From Xanthomarina sp. F1114 (GTDB lineage Bacteria; Bacteroidota; Bacteroidia; Flavobacteriales; Flavobacteriaceae): DNA of 64,000 bases. The DNA lies in NCBI RefSeq assembly GCF_026410255.1, contig NZ_JAPMLL010000005.1:62001-126000 (forward strand), given 5' to 3'. Of the stretch, positions 36,883 to 46,145 are shown one piece after another. Numbering within the stretch: the first letter of the stretch is position 1; the number at the start of each line of letters is the position of its first letter. The position numbers and the translations under genes were made by a program. The notes under the pieces were generated by a model, which worked only from the letters and a program-made list of their open reading frames with translations, did no database searches and was not told where the DNA came from.

Positions 36883-37224
36883 ATGATTAAAATTTATCAC
36901 AATCCACGTTGCAGCAAATCCAGAAGCGGACTTGAAATAGTTGAAAAATCTGGAAAAGAATTCGAGGTAATTCCTTATTTAAAAAATCCGCTTACAAAAG
37001 AAGAGTTAAAAGAGGTGGTAAAACTTTTAAATATTTCTGCAGACGCTTTAATTAGAAAAAACGAAGCAGATTGGAAAAACAACTTTAGAGGTAAAGATTT
37101 AACAGAAGATCAACTTATAGAGGCCATGATAGCGTTTCCAAAACTTATAGAAAGACCCATAGTCGTTAATGGTAAAAAAGCGGTTATAGGAAGACCTCCT
37201 GAAAAAATCTCAGAAATTCTTTAA
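36883..37224 (+). CDS. ArsC/Spx-like arsenate reductase family protein
   Basis: A 113-residue thioredoxin-fold protein of the glutaredoxin-dependent arsenate reductase family. The catalytic cysteine is Cys10 in YHNPRCSKSRSG. The three arginines that bind the oxyanion in E. coli ArsC have likely equivalents in LIRKNEADW, IERPIVVNG and GRPPEKI. No ars operon genes are nearby, so real arsenate activity is uncertain. A small hairpin (TTCCCG and CGGGAA, 36858-36875) precedes the gene without a T-run. The stop codon lies inside a triple 9-bp repeat. Confidence 0.8.
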   Translation: MIKIYHNPRCSKSRSGLEIVEKSGKEFEVIPYLKNPLTKEELKEVVKLLNISADALIRKNEADWKNNFRGKDLTEDQLIEAMIAFPKLIERPIVVNGKKAVIGRPPEKISEIL

Positions 37225-37240
37225 ATTCTTTAAATTCTTT
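37214..37240 (+). repeat. Three tandem 9-bp units AAATTCTTT over the arsC-family stop codon
   Basis: Perfect copies at 37214-37222, 37223-37231 and 37232-37240. The stop TAA (37222-37224) spans the junction of copies one and two, so copy-number changes downstream would not alter the protein. Confidence 0.85.
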
Positions 37241-37278
37241 AAAAAGTTTCAAATTACTAGAAATTTGGAGCTTTTTTT
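37241..37278 (+). terminator. Intrinsic terminator after the arsC-family gene
   Basis: AAAAAGTTTCAAATT pairs with AATTTGGAGCTTTTT over 15 positions, two of them G-T, followed by more T residues. Confidence 0.75.
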
Positions 37279-37352
37279 ATTTAACAAACATTTAACCAAA
37301 CACAACTAAACCAAATTCTATTTTTGCAGTCATATATTGCAAAAATACAACC

Positions 37353-39818
37353 ATGAATAAACTTTTATTAGCTTCTTTTATTATTATTACTTCCATTTTT
37401 ACTGCCCAAGCACAAAAAGATGTAGTTATTACTGGAAAAGTTCTCGAACAAAACACAGGTCAACCTTTAGAATATGCAACAGTTGCATTCTTTAGTAAAG
37501 CCGAAAACAGAATAATAACTGGTGGTATTACCAGCGAAAACGGAGAATTCAGTATTCCTGTAGCACCTGGTACTTACGATGTTTCTATTGAATTTATTTC
37601 GTTTAAGAAACAAATTATCCCAAATCAAACACTTTCAAAAAGCCAGAATATTGGAATTATTCGTTTAGAAGCTGATACCCAAGCTTTAGATGAAATAGAA
37701 ATTATTGCCGAAAAAACAACTGTCGATATCAAATTAGACAAGAAAATATACAGTGTTGGACAAGACCTTACGGTTCGCGGTGGAAACGTAAGTGATGTTC
37801 TAGACAACATTCCATCTGTATCTGTAGATGTAGAAGGAAATGTAGCCTTAAGAGGTAACGAAAACGTGAAAATTTTAATAAACGGTAAGCCTTCAGGCTT
37901 GGTTGGAATTAATTCGACAGATGCTTTACGTCAATTACCTGCAGAATCCATAGAACGCGTAGAGGTTATTACTTCCCCATCTGCAAGATACGAAGCAGAA
38001 GGAACTGCTGGAATCTTAAATATTATATTAAGAAGAAGTAAATTACAAGGGTTTAACGGAGCAATAACAGCAAATGTTGGTCATCCAACGTCTGCCGGAA
38101 TTTCTGGTAATATAAATTATAGAACTGGTAATGTTAATATCTTTAATACAACCAGTTATGACTATAGAGAGGTACCAGGTAATTCGTCCTCTTATACACA
38201 ATACTTTAATGTAAAAGAAGATGATTTTGGGAATCTTATTGATTATCCTGACACCTATTTAGACGAAAGTAATGAGTACGATAGAGTTAGAAAAGGATTA
38301 AGTACAAATTTTGGTGTAGAATGGTATATTACAGATTCTGCTTCGTTAACTGGTGCTGTTTCTTATAGAGATGGTGATAACGAAAGGAATACAACAAATA
38401 CTTTAATTCAGTTAGATGAGAATCAACAATTTATTTCACAAAACAACCGTTTTGATCCTGAACAGGAAGATGATAAAGTATTACAATACTCTTTAAACTT
38501 CAATAAAAACTTTGATGATAGTGGTCATAAATTAACCATGGATTTTCAATATGAGGATAATACAGAAGATGAATATTCTAAAGTATTACTTGAAGGAGTA
38601 AACACAGAGAAAGTTGCTACTCTTGAAGACCAAAGTCGTGTTTTATTACAAGCCGATTATGTTTTACCCATTGGTGAAAATAGTCAATTTGAATTTGGAT
38701 ATCGAGGAAACTTTAAAGACCAAGATACAGACTACACAGTTGAACTTCTTGATTTTGATACCAATCAATTTGTTGTTAACGACTCGTTAACCAACTTTAT
38801 GAATTACCGTGAATACGTCAATGCTGCATACACACAATTTGGTAGTAAAATAGGTAGTAAATTTTCATATTTATTAGGTCTAAGATATGAAAGCACACGT
38901 GTTACTATAGACCAACCAACAAGTGGAGATTATAGTAGAAATAATTATACAGGCTTATTTCCTACAGTAAACTTAAGTTATGAGTTTAGTGATGAAGAAA
39001 ATGTAACTCTGGGTTATAGCCGAAGACTTAGACGTCCGTGGCCTTTCTTTCTAAATCCATTCCCTTCACGTTCTAGTGTAACCAATGTTTTTAGAGGAAA
39101 TCCAGAATTAGCTCCTAGTTACTCAGGACTATTTGATTTAGGGTATTATAAGAAATTTGGTAAAGTATCTTTAAACACATCTGCTTATTACCAACATGCA
39201 ACAGATGTATTTAATTTTGTAAGTTATGATACAGGAGTTCCTGTTGACGTGAATGGTCAAGAGTTTACAATTATTGAACGTACACCAATTAACCTAGCTG
39301 AAGAAGACAGATACGGATTTGAATTTACAGTAATTTATAGACCTATTCCAAAATGGAATATTAATGCAAACTTCAATATTTATCAACAATCTTTAACTGG
39401 AGAGGCTCCAAACGGATTGTCGTTAGACAATAAAAGTACGAGTTGGTTTGCTAGGTTAAACAGTAAATATACTCTACCAGGAAAAGTAGATTGGCAGACT
39501 AGTTTAAACTATAGAGGTCCATCTGAAGATGCTCAAAACAAAAGAGATGGTAATTTCTCTGCAAACATGGCATTTAGTAAAGATATCTTTAACGAAAACG
39601 CTTCAATAGCCTTGAATATTAGTGATTTGTTTAATTCTAGAAAACGTATTATGGAAACAACTACTCCAACGTTTCATGGCAATTCAGAGTTTCAATGGAG
39701 AGAAAGAAGTATTAACCTATCGTTTACATATAGATTCAATCAACAAAAACAACGTCAACATCGTCAACAAAGAAATAACAATGGCGGTGGCGGAAGTGAT
39801 ATGGAGTTTGAAGGATAA
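37353..39818 (+). CDS. TonB-dependent receptor-type outer-membrane beta-barrel protein
   Basis: An 821-residue outer-membrane protein. After a signal peptide (residues 1-20, ending AQAQ) comes a carboxypeptidase-regulatory-like domain (about 24-105, VITGKVLEQNTGQPLEYATV). A plug follows at about 115-225 with RGGNVSDVLDNIPSVSVD, KILINGKPSG and SIERVEVITSPSARY, then a long beta-barrel. The end is unusual: after the last strand (SINLSFTYRF) comes a Gln/Arg/Asn/Gly-rich tail instead of a terminal aromatic. The substrate is unknown, and no SusD partner is beside it. TATTTTTG at 37319-37326 is the likely -7 box. Confidence 0.88.
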   Translation: MNKLLLASFIIITSIFTAQAQKDVVITGKVLEQNTGQPLEYATVAFFSKAENRIITGGITSENGEFSIPVAPGTYDVSIEFISFKKQIIPNQTLSKSQNIGIIRLEADTQALDEIEIIAEKTTVDIKLDKKIYSVGQDLTVRGGNVSDVLDNIPSVSVDVEGNVALRGNENVKILINGKPSGLVGINSTDALRQLPAESIERVEVITSPSARYEAEGTAGILNIILRRSKLQGFNGAITANVGHPTSAGISGNINYRTGNVNIFNTTSYDYREVPGNSSSYTQYFNVKEDDFGNLIDYPDTYLDESNEYDRVRKGLSTNFGVEWYITDSASLTGAVSYRDGDNERNTTNTLIQLDENQQFISQNNRFDPEQEDDKVLQYSLNFNKNFDDSGHKLTMDFQYEDNTEDEYSKVLLEGVNTEKVATLEDQSRVLLQADYVLPIGENSQFEFGYRGNFKDQDTDYTVELLDFDTNQFVVNDSLTNFMNYREYVNAAYTQFGSKIGSKFSYLLGLRYESTRVTIDQPTSGDYSRNNYTGLFPTVNLSYEFSDEENVTLGYSRRLRRPWPFFLNPFPSRSSVTNVFRGNPELAPSYSGLFDLGYYKKFGKVSLNTSAYYQHATDVFNFVSYDTGVPVDVNGQEFTIIERTPINLAEEDRYGFEFTVIYRPIPKWNINANFNIYQQSLTGEAPNGLSLDNKSTSWFARLNSKYTLPGKVDWQTSLNYRGPSEDAQNKRDGNFSANMAFSKDIFNENASIALNISDLFNSRKRIMETTTPTFHGNSEFQWRERSINLSFTYRFNQQKQRQHRQQRNNNGGGGSDMEFEG

Positions 39819-39846
39819 GACTTTAGAAGAAAAAATAATATAAATT

Positions 39847-39877
39847 AAAAGAGCTATCTGTTACGGGTAGCTCTTTT
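39847..39877 (+). terminator. Intrinsic terminator
   Basis: AAAAGAGCTA and TAGCTCTTTT are perfect arms around an 11-nt loop, after the outer-membrane protein gene. Confidence 0.85.
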
Positions 39878-39978
39878 ATTATGTGTTATACTTATGAAGA
39901 ATTACATACCTTGTAGAATTTACAGTTAAATTTAGTTCTAAATAAGATTATTTTTGATAAATATAAAGTTCGAACAAA

Positions 39979-40014
39979 AAAAAACGTCTAAAAATTTCTT
40001 TTTAGACGTTTTTT
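39979..40014. terminator. Bidirectional terminator
   Basis: AAAAAACGTCTAAAAA and TTTTTAGACGTTTTTT are perfect 16-bp arms around a 4-nt loop. It serves the minus-strand small gene at 40038. Confidence 0.85.
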
Positions 40015-40037
40015 ATATATTATAAAAGTAAAGCTAA

Positions 40038-40217
40038 TTAACTATTTAATTCGCGTTTTGCTTTCTTTTCTTCTTTCATCTCTTTCATACGTTCCATTAA
40101 TGCTCCTCCAACCCAATAAGGGATTACAAAAGTCATTAAAAAAATCATCAACCAAAAACCAATAGTTAATATGGTTAAAAATGCTAAAAATCCTAAATAC
40201 TGGTCAAAATCGAACAT
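40038..40217 (-). CDS. Small single-pass membrane protein
   Basis: A 59-residue protein starting MFDFDQYLGFLAFLTILTIG, with a hydrophobic stretch to about residue 32 and a charged Lys/Glu tail (RMKEMKEEKKAKREL). ATG 40217 is preferred: the longer frame from 40247 starts with a TTG that belongs to the TATATTTG promoter box. Function is unknown. It is monocistronic, with its own promoter and terminator, which argues that it is a real gene. Confidence 0.65.
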   Translation of the reverse strand: MFDFDQYLGFLAFLTILTIGFWLMIFLMTFVIPYWVGGALMERMKEMKEEKKAKRELNS

Positions 40218-40244
40218 AATAAAAATCTTTTTTATATAATAAGA

Positions 40245-40252
40245 CAAATATA
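40245..40252 (-). promoter_or_regulatory. -7 box of the small membrane protein gene
   Basis: TATATTTG on the minus strand, 27 bp before the ATG at 40217. It overlaps the alternative TTG start and so rules it out. Confidence 0.5.
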
Positions 40253-40283
40253 CATGAAATGATGATTTTAAACAATAGCAAGT

Positions 40284-41609
40284 TTAAGATTTATTAACAT
40301 TCTTATTAAGATTTTTTCTAGCCTCCTGTTTCTTAAAAAGATACTCCATAACAAAACAACTAATTATAATGCTCAAAATAACAATTACCCCTACCATATT
40401 AGAGTTAAACTGCTGAATTATTAAAGTAACAAAAGCAACAGAACACATAAAAAAACCCAGCAGAGGAATTATCTTCTTTGCTTTTACTTTTTTAGACAAT
40501 TTAAAAGCCACATAATTTACAATTGCAAAAATGAGTAGAAACCCTGCGCTTCCAGCTGTAGAAATACTTTCAAGCTTTAAAACATTTGCTATTAATAAAG
40601 TTAATACGGCAGTAATCATCAAACCTATTGGTTGGTTCCATAATTGACTTGTTAAATGGTGAGGTAATTCATCATCCTCGGCTAATTCAAAACTAACCCG
40701 GCTACCTCCATAAAGTGAAGCATTAATAGCTGAGAAGGTAGAAATTAAGGCAGCTATGGTAATTATAGTAAATCCAATTTTTCCCAACATCGGTTTAGCT
40801 GCTTCGGCCAGAACATAATCTTCGGCTTTAGCTATTTCCTTAAATGGTAAAGAGCCAACTGTTACTATGGCAATTACAACATATAAAAATACCACAAACC
40901 ACACAGAGTAATTATAAGCCTTTGGTATGTTTTTATCAGGATTTACAATATCGGGTGCTGCATTAGCTATTAGTTCAAAACCTTCATAAGCCACAAAAAT
41001 TACCATACCTCCAGTTAACAATAACAATGGGCTTTCCCAATTAGATATAGCCAATTGTTCTGTATTTGGATTCCCAAACAAGCCATAAACTCCAACCAGA
41101 ACAAAACCTAACAAAATAATCAACTTTATCACCACCGCATAGGCTTCTATTTTGCTAACTACCTCTACACTATAATAATTGATAATTGTTGCTAAAATAA
41201 TAATACCTGATAAGTAAATATGAAAATCTATTGAAGCATCTCCTGTTAAACTAAATAAATTTGGAGCATAAGATCCAAAAGCAGAAGCATAAAGGGATAG
41301 CATAATAATATAGCTTACCCATAATAAATTATTGATGGCTCCACTAAAAACAGTTTTTCCAAAACCTTGATTGATAAATTTTACGGTTCCACCACGATCT
41401 GGAAATGCTAAGGAAAGTTTAGAATAGCTGTAAGCCGTTAAACTAGCTATTATTCCAGCAAAGAAAAAAGCAATTGGCGTACCTCCTTGAGCTAAAGAAA
41501 CAGCTAAGCCAAGAACTGCAAAAATACCTCCTCCTACCATGCCACCAATTCCAATAGACATAGCTTCTAACAAGCTAATTTTATCTTTAATTTTAGATGA
41601 GTTTCCCAT
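40284..41609 (-). CDS. APC family amino acid permease
   Basis: A 441-residue inner-membrane transporter with about 12 helices. The first helix contains the APC substrate/sodium-binding-like glycine motif SIGIGGMVGGGIFAVLG near residue 15. The sixth carries GGMVIFVAYEGFELIANAAPD near residue 200, which is typical of amino-acid permeases. It imports or exchanges an amino acid, but specificity cannot be read. It is divergent from fumC. Confidence 0.87.
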   Translation of the reverse strand: MGNSSKIKDKISLLEAMSIGIGGMVGGGIFAVLGLAVSLAQGGTPIAFFFAGIIASLTAYSYSKLSLAFPDRGGTVKFINQGFGKTVFSGAINNLLWVSYIIMLSLYASAFGSYAPNLFSLTGDASIDFHIYLSGIIILATIINYYSVEVVSKIEAYAVVIKLIILLGFVLVGVYGLFGNPNTEQLAISNWESPLLLLTGGMVIFVAYEGFELIANAAPDIVNPDKNIPKAYNYSVWFVVFLYVVIAIVTVGSLPFKEIAKAEDYVLAEAAKPMLGKIGFTIITIAALISTFSAINASLYGGSRVSFELAEDDELPHHLTSQLWNQPIGLMITAVLTLLIANVLKLESISTAGSAGFLLIFAIVNYVAFKLSKKVKAKKIIPLLGFFMCSVAFVTLIIQQFNSNMVGVIVILSIIISCFVMEYLFKKQEARKNLNKNVNKS

Positions 41610-41781
41610 TTATTAGAGTTGTTAGTTTAAAATAAAAGTATTGTATTTTAACTCTGAATCAAAAAACTAAGACTATTTTATTTAAAATATGAAGACTGCT
41701 TTCTTACAAATAACCAACTAAGTACTAACTAAATTAGGTATAAAATCGTAATTTTGTAATTCATTAAATATTTTACAAATC

Positions 41782-43179
41782 ATGACTTTTAGAATAGAAA
41801 AAGATACTATGGGCGAGGTTAAGGTACCAGCCGATAAACTTTGGGGAGCACAAACAGAACGCTCTAGAAATAACTTTAAAATTGGAGCTCATGCTTCAAT
41901 GCCTTTAGAAATAATTTATGGCTTTGCTTATTTAAAAAAAGCAGCTGCATTTACTAACTGCGAATTAGGTGTACTTTCTGAAGAAAAACGTGACTTAATA
42001 GCACAAGTATGTGAGGAAATTTTAGAAGGAAAGCACGATGATCAATTTCCATTAGTTATCTGGCAAACTGGTTCTGGAACTCAAAGCAACATGAATGTCA
42101 ACGAGGTGGTAGCAAACAGAGCGCATCAAATTGTTGGTAAGGTTATTGGCGAAGGAGAAAAAACCATTCAGCCTAATGATGATGTTAATAAGTCGCAATC
42201 TTCAAATGACACCTTTCCGACAGGAATGCACATTGCAGCTTACAAAAAAATTGTAGAAACTACGATTCCTGGAATTATAAAATTAAGAAATACACTTCAT
42301 AATAAATCACTTGAATTTAAAAATGTTGTAAAAATTGGAAGAACCCATTTAATGGATGCAACGCCTTTAACTTTAGGTCAGGAATTTTCTGGATATGTAT
42401 CTCAATTAGATCATGGTTTAAGAGCTTTAGAAAACACACTTCCACATTTAGCAGAACTAGCTTTAGGAGGAACTGCCGTTGGAACTGGATTAAACACTCC
42501 AGATGGCTATGATGTTTTGGTTGCAGAGTACATTGCAAAATTTACAAACCTTCCTTTTATAACTGCCGAAAACAAATTTGAAGCCCTAGCTGCTCATGAT
42601 GCTTTTGTAGAAACACATGGAGCCTTAAAGCAACTTGCTGTTTCTTTAAATAAAATTGCAAACGATATTAGAATGATGGCTTCTGGACCACGTTCTGGAA
42701 TTGGTGAAATAATTATTCCAGCTAATGAGCCAGGAAGTTCCATTATGCCAGGAAAAGTAAATCCAACACAATGTGAAGCCTTAACCATGGTTTGTGCACA
42801 AGTAATGGGGAACGATGTAGCGGTTACTGTTGGTGGTACTCAAGGTCAATATGAACTTAATGTTTTTAAACCAATGATGGCTGCAAACTTACTTCAATCT
42901 GCTCAATTAATAGGAGACGCCTGTGTGAGCTTTGAAGAGCATTGTGCTGAAGGTATAGAGCCAAACTATCAGGTTATTGAACAATTATTAAACAATTCTT
43001 TAATGTTGGTTACTGCTTTAAACACCAAAATAGGTTATTATAAAGCTGCCGAAATAGCAAATACAGCACATAAAAATGGAACTACTTTAAAAGAAGAAGC
43101 TATAAATTTAGGTTATGTATCTGCAGAAGACTATGACGAATGGGTAAAACCAGAAAATATGGTTGGAAAAATAAAGTAG
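41782..43179 (+). CDS. fumC: Class II fumarate hydratase
   Basis: A 465-residue TCA-cycle enzyme that converts fumarate to malate, iron-independent. The N-terminus [26 protein letters not shown] is diagnostic. [12 protein letters not shown] near residue 99, [17 protein letters not shown] near 187 and the superfamily signature [15 protein letters not shown] near 316 carry the active-site Ser, Lys and Asn. Length equals E. coli FumC. A TAATTTTG box at 41749-41756 is the likely -7 element. Confidence 0.97.
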   Translation: MTFRIEKDTMGEVKVPADKLWGAQTERSRNNFKIGAHASMPLEIIYGFAYLKKAAAFTNCELGVLSEEKRDLIAQVCEEILEGKHDDQFPLVIWQTGSGTQSNMNVNEVVANRAHQIVGKVIGEGEKTIQPNDDVNKSQSSNDTFPTGMHIAAYKKIVETTIPGIIKLRNTLHNKSLEFKNVVKIGRTHLMDATPLTLGQEFSGYVSQLDHGLRALENTLPHLAELALGGTAVGTGLNTPDGYDVLVAEYIAKFTNLPFITAENKFEALAAHDAFVETHGALKQLAVSLNKIANDIRMMASGPRSGIGEIIIPANEPGSSIMPGKVNPTQCEALTMVCAQVMGNDVAVTVGGTQGQYELNVFKPMMAANLLQSAQLIGDACVSFEEHCAEGIEPNYQVIEQLLNNSLMLVTALNTKIGYYKAAEIANTAHKNGTTLKEEAINLGYVSAEDYDEWVKPENMVGKIK

Positions 43180-43230
43180 TTTTTAAATAAAATGAAATCA
43201 ATATATTAGCACTAACTAATCAATTAAATT

Positions 43231-44667
43231 ATGAAAAAACTTATACTCTTTATGGGGCTATCCTTTTACATTGGAAATTCGATAGCTCAAACTACCTTTA
43301 CAAAAAGTATTATTGACCCAAGTACAAGTGCAAAGCCATATGCCGTTTCTACTTCAGATTTTAACAATGATGGTTTTTTAGACATAGCCATAGGAACATA
43401 CAATGGAAGTCAAGTTATCTGGTATAAAAATAATGGCGACACTACTTTCGCCTCTGGAATTGCGCTTACTGCCACAGGAGCAAATGCACTATCTTATATT
43501 GAAAGTATAACAACAGCTGATTTAAATGGTGATGGCCATAATGATATTTTAGCAACTGGTTCATACAACGATAATTTGGTTTGGTTTGAGAACAATGGGG
43601 ACGAAACCTTTCAATCTGCTGTATTAATAGCAACAGGAATTGCCGGAGCCGGCGCCGTAAAAGTCGCTAATATTGATAACGACCCTGATGGCAACTTAGA
43701 TATTATTGTTACTGCATATACATCTAATTCTGTAGTCTACTTTTTAGGAAATGGCGATGGCACTTTTGATAGTGTACGCACTTTGGCGCAAGGAGCTTCT
43801 GGTAGTGGACCAGCAACCTTTGACGTTGCGGACTTTGATGGAGATGGGGATTTAGATGTAGTTGTTGGCTTTACTGGAAATGGAGACATTAAACTATACG
43901 ATAATAAGTTTGTTCCAGATGGACTTGATGGTTCTGGAAATGTACCGTTTGAAGTTTATACAAACAATGTAGATTCTGCAAATGGATGGTTATGGTCAGT
44001 TATTTTTGGAGATATCAATAACGATGGAAATCTAGAAATTGTAAAATCAGATTCTGAACCAACAGGAGGTAATCCAACTATTTCGTGGTTTACAAACGAT
44101 ACAAGCGGTACAGAAACAGCTTTTACTAGAACAATAGTTTCAACTAGCTTTCCACATGGAGGAGCTATAACTGTTGCAGATTTAAATAATGATGGCTACA
44201 ACGATTTACTTGTTGGAAACAGTTATGCCAGTGGGGTTGACCTAATTTGGTTTGAAGGTAATGAATCCGGAAGTTTAGGCAGTGAAAATGTTATTGACGA
44301 TTCAACGGGTTCTATTTTTTCAATGGTTGCCGAAGACATGGATAATGATGGCGACATAGATATTACAGGAATTAGTTATCTTCAAAACAGTTTATTTACT
44401 TTTATAAATAACACTCCTACCATAGGTATTACAGAATTTACTAACAACGGACTTAGTATATACCCAAACCCAACCTCAAACAAAATTCACTTTAAAGGAT
44501 TAAATTCAGAATCTGAAAATGTATCTGTTTATGATGTTTTAGGAAAATTAGTACTAAGTAATACATTAATTTCTAATGAACCTTTAGACGTTTCAAAACT
44601 TCAAAAAGGTGTTTATATTTTAAAGTTGGAGAACGCTAATACAAGCTACAAATTTGTAAAAGAATAA
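43231..44667 (+). CDS. T9SS-secreted VCBS/FG-GAP repeat protein
   Basis: A 478-residue secreted protein. It has a signal peptide (residues 1-19, ending IAQ) and at least seven FG-GAP/VCBS-type calcium-binding loops: DFNNDGFLDIAIG, DLNGDGHNDILATG, DFDGDGDLDVVVG, DINNDGNLEIV, DLNNDGYNDLLVG and DMDNDGDIDITG, plus a variant DNDPDGNLDIIV. These predict a beta-propeller. The C-terminal 75 residues are a type A sorting domain (SIYPNPTSNKIHF, YDVLGKLV, LQKGVYILKLE) that directs export by the type IX system. Its ligand is unknown. It is 51 bp after fumC and probably independent of it. Confidence 0.9.
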   Translation: MKKLILFMGLSFYIGNSIAQTTFTKSIIDPSTSAKPYAVSTSDFNNDGFLDIAIGTYNGSQVIWYKNNGDTTFASGIALTATGANALSYIESITTADLNGDGHNDILATGSYNDNLVWFENNGDETFQSAVLIATGIAGAGAVKVANIDNDPDGNLDIIVTAYTSNSVVYFLGNGDGTFDSVRTLAQGASGSGPATFDVADFDGDGDLDVVVGFTGNGDIKLYDNKFVPDGLDGSGNVPFEVYTNNVDSANGWLWSVIFGDINNDGNLEIVKSDSEPTGGNPTISWFTNDTSGTETAFTRTIVSTSFPHGGAITVADLNNDGYNDLLVGNSYASGVDLIWFEGNESGSLGSENVIDDSTGSIFSMVAEDMDNDGDIDITGISYLQNSLFTFINNTPTIGITEFTNNGLSIYPNPTSNKIHFKGLNSESENVSVYDVLGKLVLSNTLISNEPLDVSKLQKGVYILKLENANTSYKFVKE

Positions 44668-44691
44668 TTCTATTACAACTAATAAACTACG

Positions 44692-44723
44692 AAAACGCCA
44701 TCATTTTATTGATGGCGTTTTTT
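44692..44723 (+). terminator. Intrinsic terminator
   Basis: AAAACGCCATCA and TGATGGCGTTTT are perfect arms with a 6-nt loop and further T residues. Confidence 0.9.
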
Positions 44724-44766
44724 ATTATTAGAAAAAATTACGGAACTTTGAAAAAAACATAATATT

Positions 44767-46002
44767 TTGTCACTACTCATAAAAAACATCAAAGAATTAC
44801 TTCAAGTTAGAGATTCAAACATTTCTGTAATAAAAGGAAAGGAAATGAAAATACTACCAAGTATTAAAAATGCCTACCTTTTAATTGATCACGATACTAT
44901 TGTGGATTATGGATCTATGGACGACATCCTGGATCTAACTGCAGAAGAAGAAATTGATGCTTCAGGAAAAATAGTATTACCTACCTGGTGCGATTCTCAT
45001 ACACATATAGTTTACGCTGGAAACAGAGAACAGGAGTTTGTAGATAGAATCAATGGTTTAAGTTATGAAGACATAGCTAATCGTGGAGGTGGAATTTTAA
45101 ACTCTGCCGAAAAACTTCAAAACACCAGCGAAGAAGAACTCTATACTCAATCTGCCCATCGTTTAAGAAACGTTATAAAATTAGGGACAGGAGCCATTGA
45201 AATAAAATCTGGATATGGATTAACTGTAGAAGCAGAACTAAAAATGTTACGAGTTATAAAAAGACTTAAAAAAGAATTTCCTGTAAAAGTTAGAGCCACT
45301 TTGCTGGCTGCACATGCGGTTCCTAAAGAGTTTAAAAATAATAAATCTGGATTTGTAGATTTAGTGGTAAACAAAATGATTCCTGAAGTTGCCAAAGAAA
45401 AGCTGGCAACTTATATTGATGTGTTTTGCGAAAAAGGTTATTTCGACTTAGAAGATACCGAGCGTATTTTAAAAGCAGGTTTAGAACATGGCTTAGTACC
45501 AAAAATTCATGTTAATCAATTTAATGCCTTTGGAGGTATTGGCGTAGGTGTTAAATATCAAGCTCTTTCTGTAGATCATCTGGAAGAATTAAATCAAAAC
45601 GATATTGAAGCTTTAAAAGGGAGTCAAACCATGCCTGTTGCTTTACCATCTTGCTCTTATTTTTTAAGCATTCCTTATACAAAGGGAAGAGAACTTATAG
45701 ATGCCGGACTACCATTGGCTTTGGCAACAGATTATAACCCAGGTTCTACACCAAGTGGTAATATGAATTTTGTAATAAGTACTGCGTGTATTAAAATGAA
45801 ACTTACTCCAGAAGAAGCTATAAATGCAGCTACTCTAAATGGTGCTTATGCTATGGGAATAGAAAATATGTATGGAAGTATTACTAAAGGAAAAAAAGCG
45901 AATCTTATTATTACAAAAGAAGTTCCTAGCTACGGTTTTCTACCTTATGCATTTGGAGACAACCATATAGATCAAGTAATAATAAATGGGCAAATTATAT
46001 AA
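44767..46002 (+). CDS. hutI: Imidazolonepropionase
   Basis: A 411-residue amidohydrolase that opens imidazolone-propionate to N-formimidoyl-glutamate in histidine breakdown. Metal-site motifs are CDSHTHIVYAGNREQEF (His78, His80), HVNQFNAFGG near residue 255 and LATDYNPGSTPSGN near residue 321, all in place. The start is TTG at 44767. No ATG exists upstream in frame, and the next one (residue 27) would remove the beta-sandwich N-terminal part. The partner hutG lies 1.1 kb downstream beyond one opposite-strand gene; hutH and hutU are not in the window. Confidence 0.93.
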   Translation: MSLLIKNIKELLQVRDSNISVIKGKEMKILPSIKNAYLLIDHDTIVDYGSMDDILDLTAEEEIDASGKIVLPTWCDSHTHIVYAGNREQEFVDRINGLSYEDIANRGGGILNSAEKLQNTSEEELYTQSAHRLRNVIKLGTGAIEIKSGYGLTVEAELKMLRVIKRLKKEFPVKVRATLLAAHAVPKEFKNNKSGFVDLVVNKMIPEVAKEKLATYIDVFCEKGYFDLEDTERILKAGLEHGLVPKIHVNQFNAFGGIGVGVKYQALSVDHLEELNQNDIEALKGSQTMPVALPSCSYFLSIPYTKGRELIDAGLPLALATDYNPGSTPSGNMNFVISTACIKMKLTPEEAINAATLNGAYAMGIENMYGSITKGKKANLIITKEVPSYGFLPYAFGDNHIDQVIINGQII

Positions 46003-46074
46003 AAATCATATATATTCTAATCCAGACATATCTAATTAACTTCTAAATTTGAGAGTAACTTAATCCCATAAAAA

Positions 46075-46102
46075 AACCCGAAAGCCTAAACTTTCGGGTT
46101 CT
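46075..46102. terminator. Bidirectional terminator
   Basis: AACCCGAAAG and CTTTCGGGTT are perfect arms around a 6-nt loop, between the convergent hutI and coiled-coil genes. Confidence 0.8.
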
Positions 46103-46145
46103 TGTCATTATTAGCTCTATGGATATTGACTAATTATAACAATTT

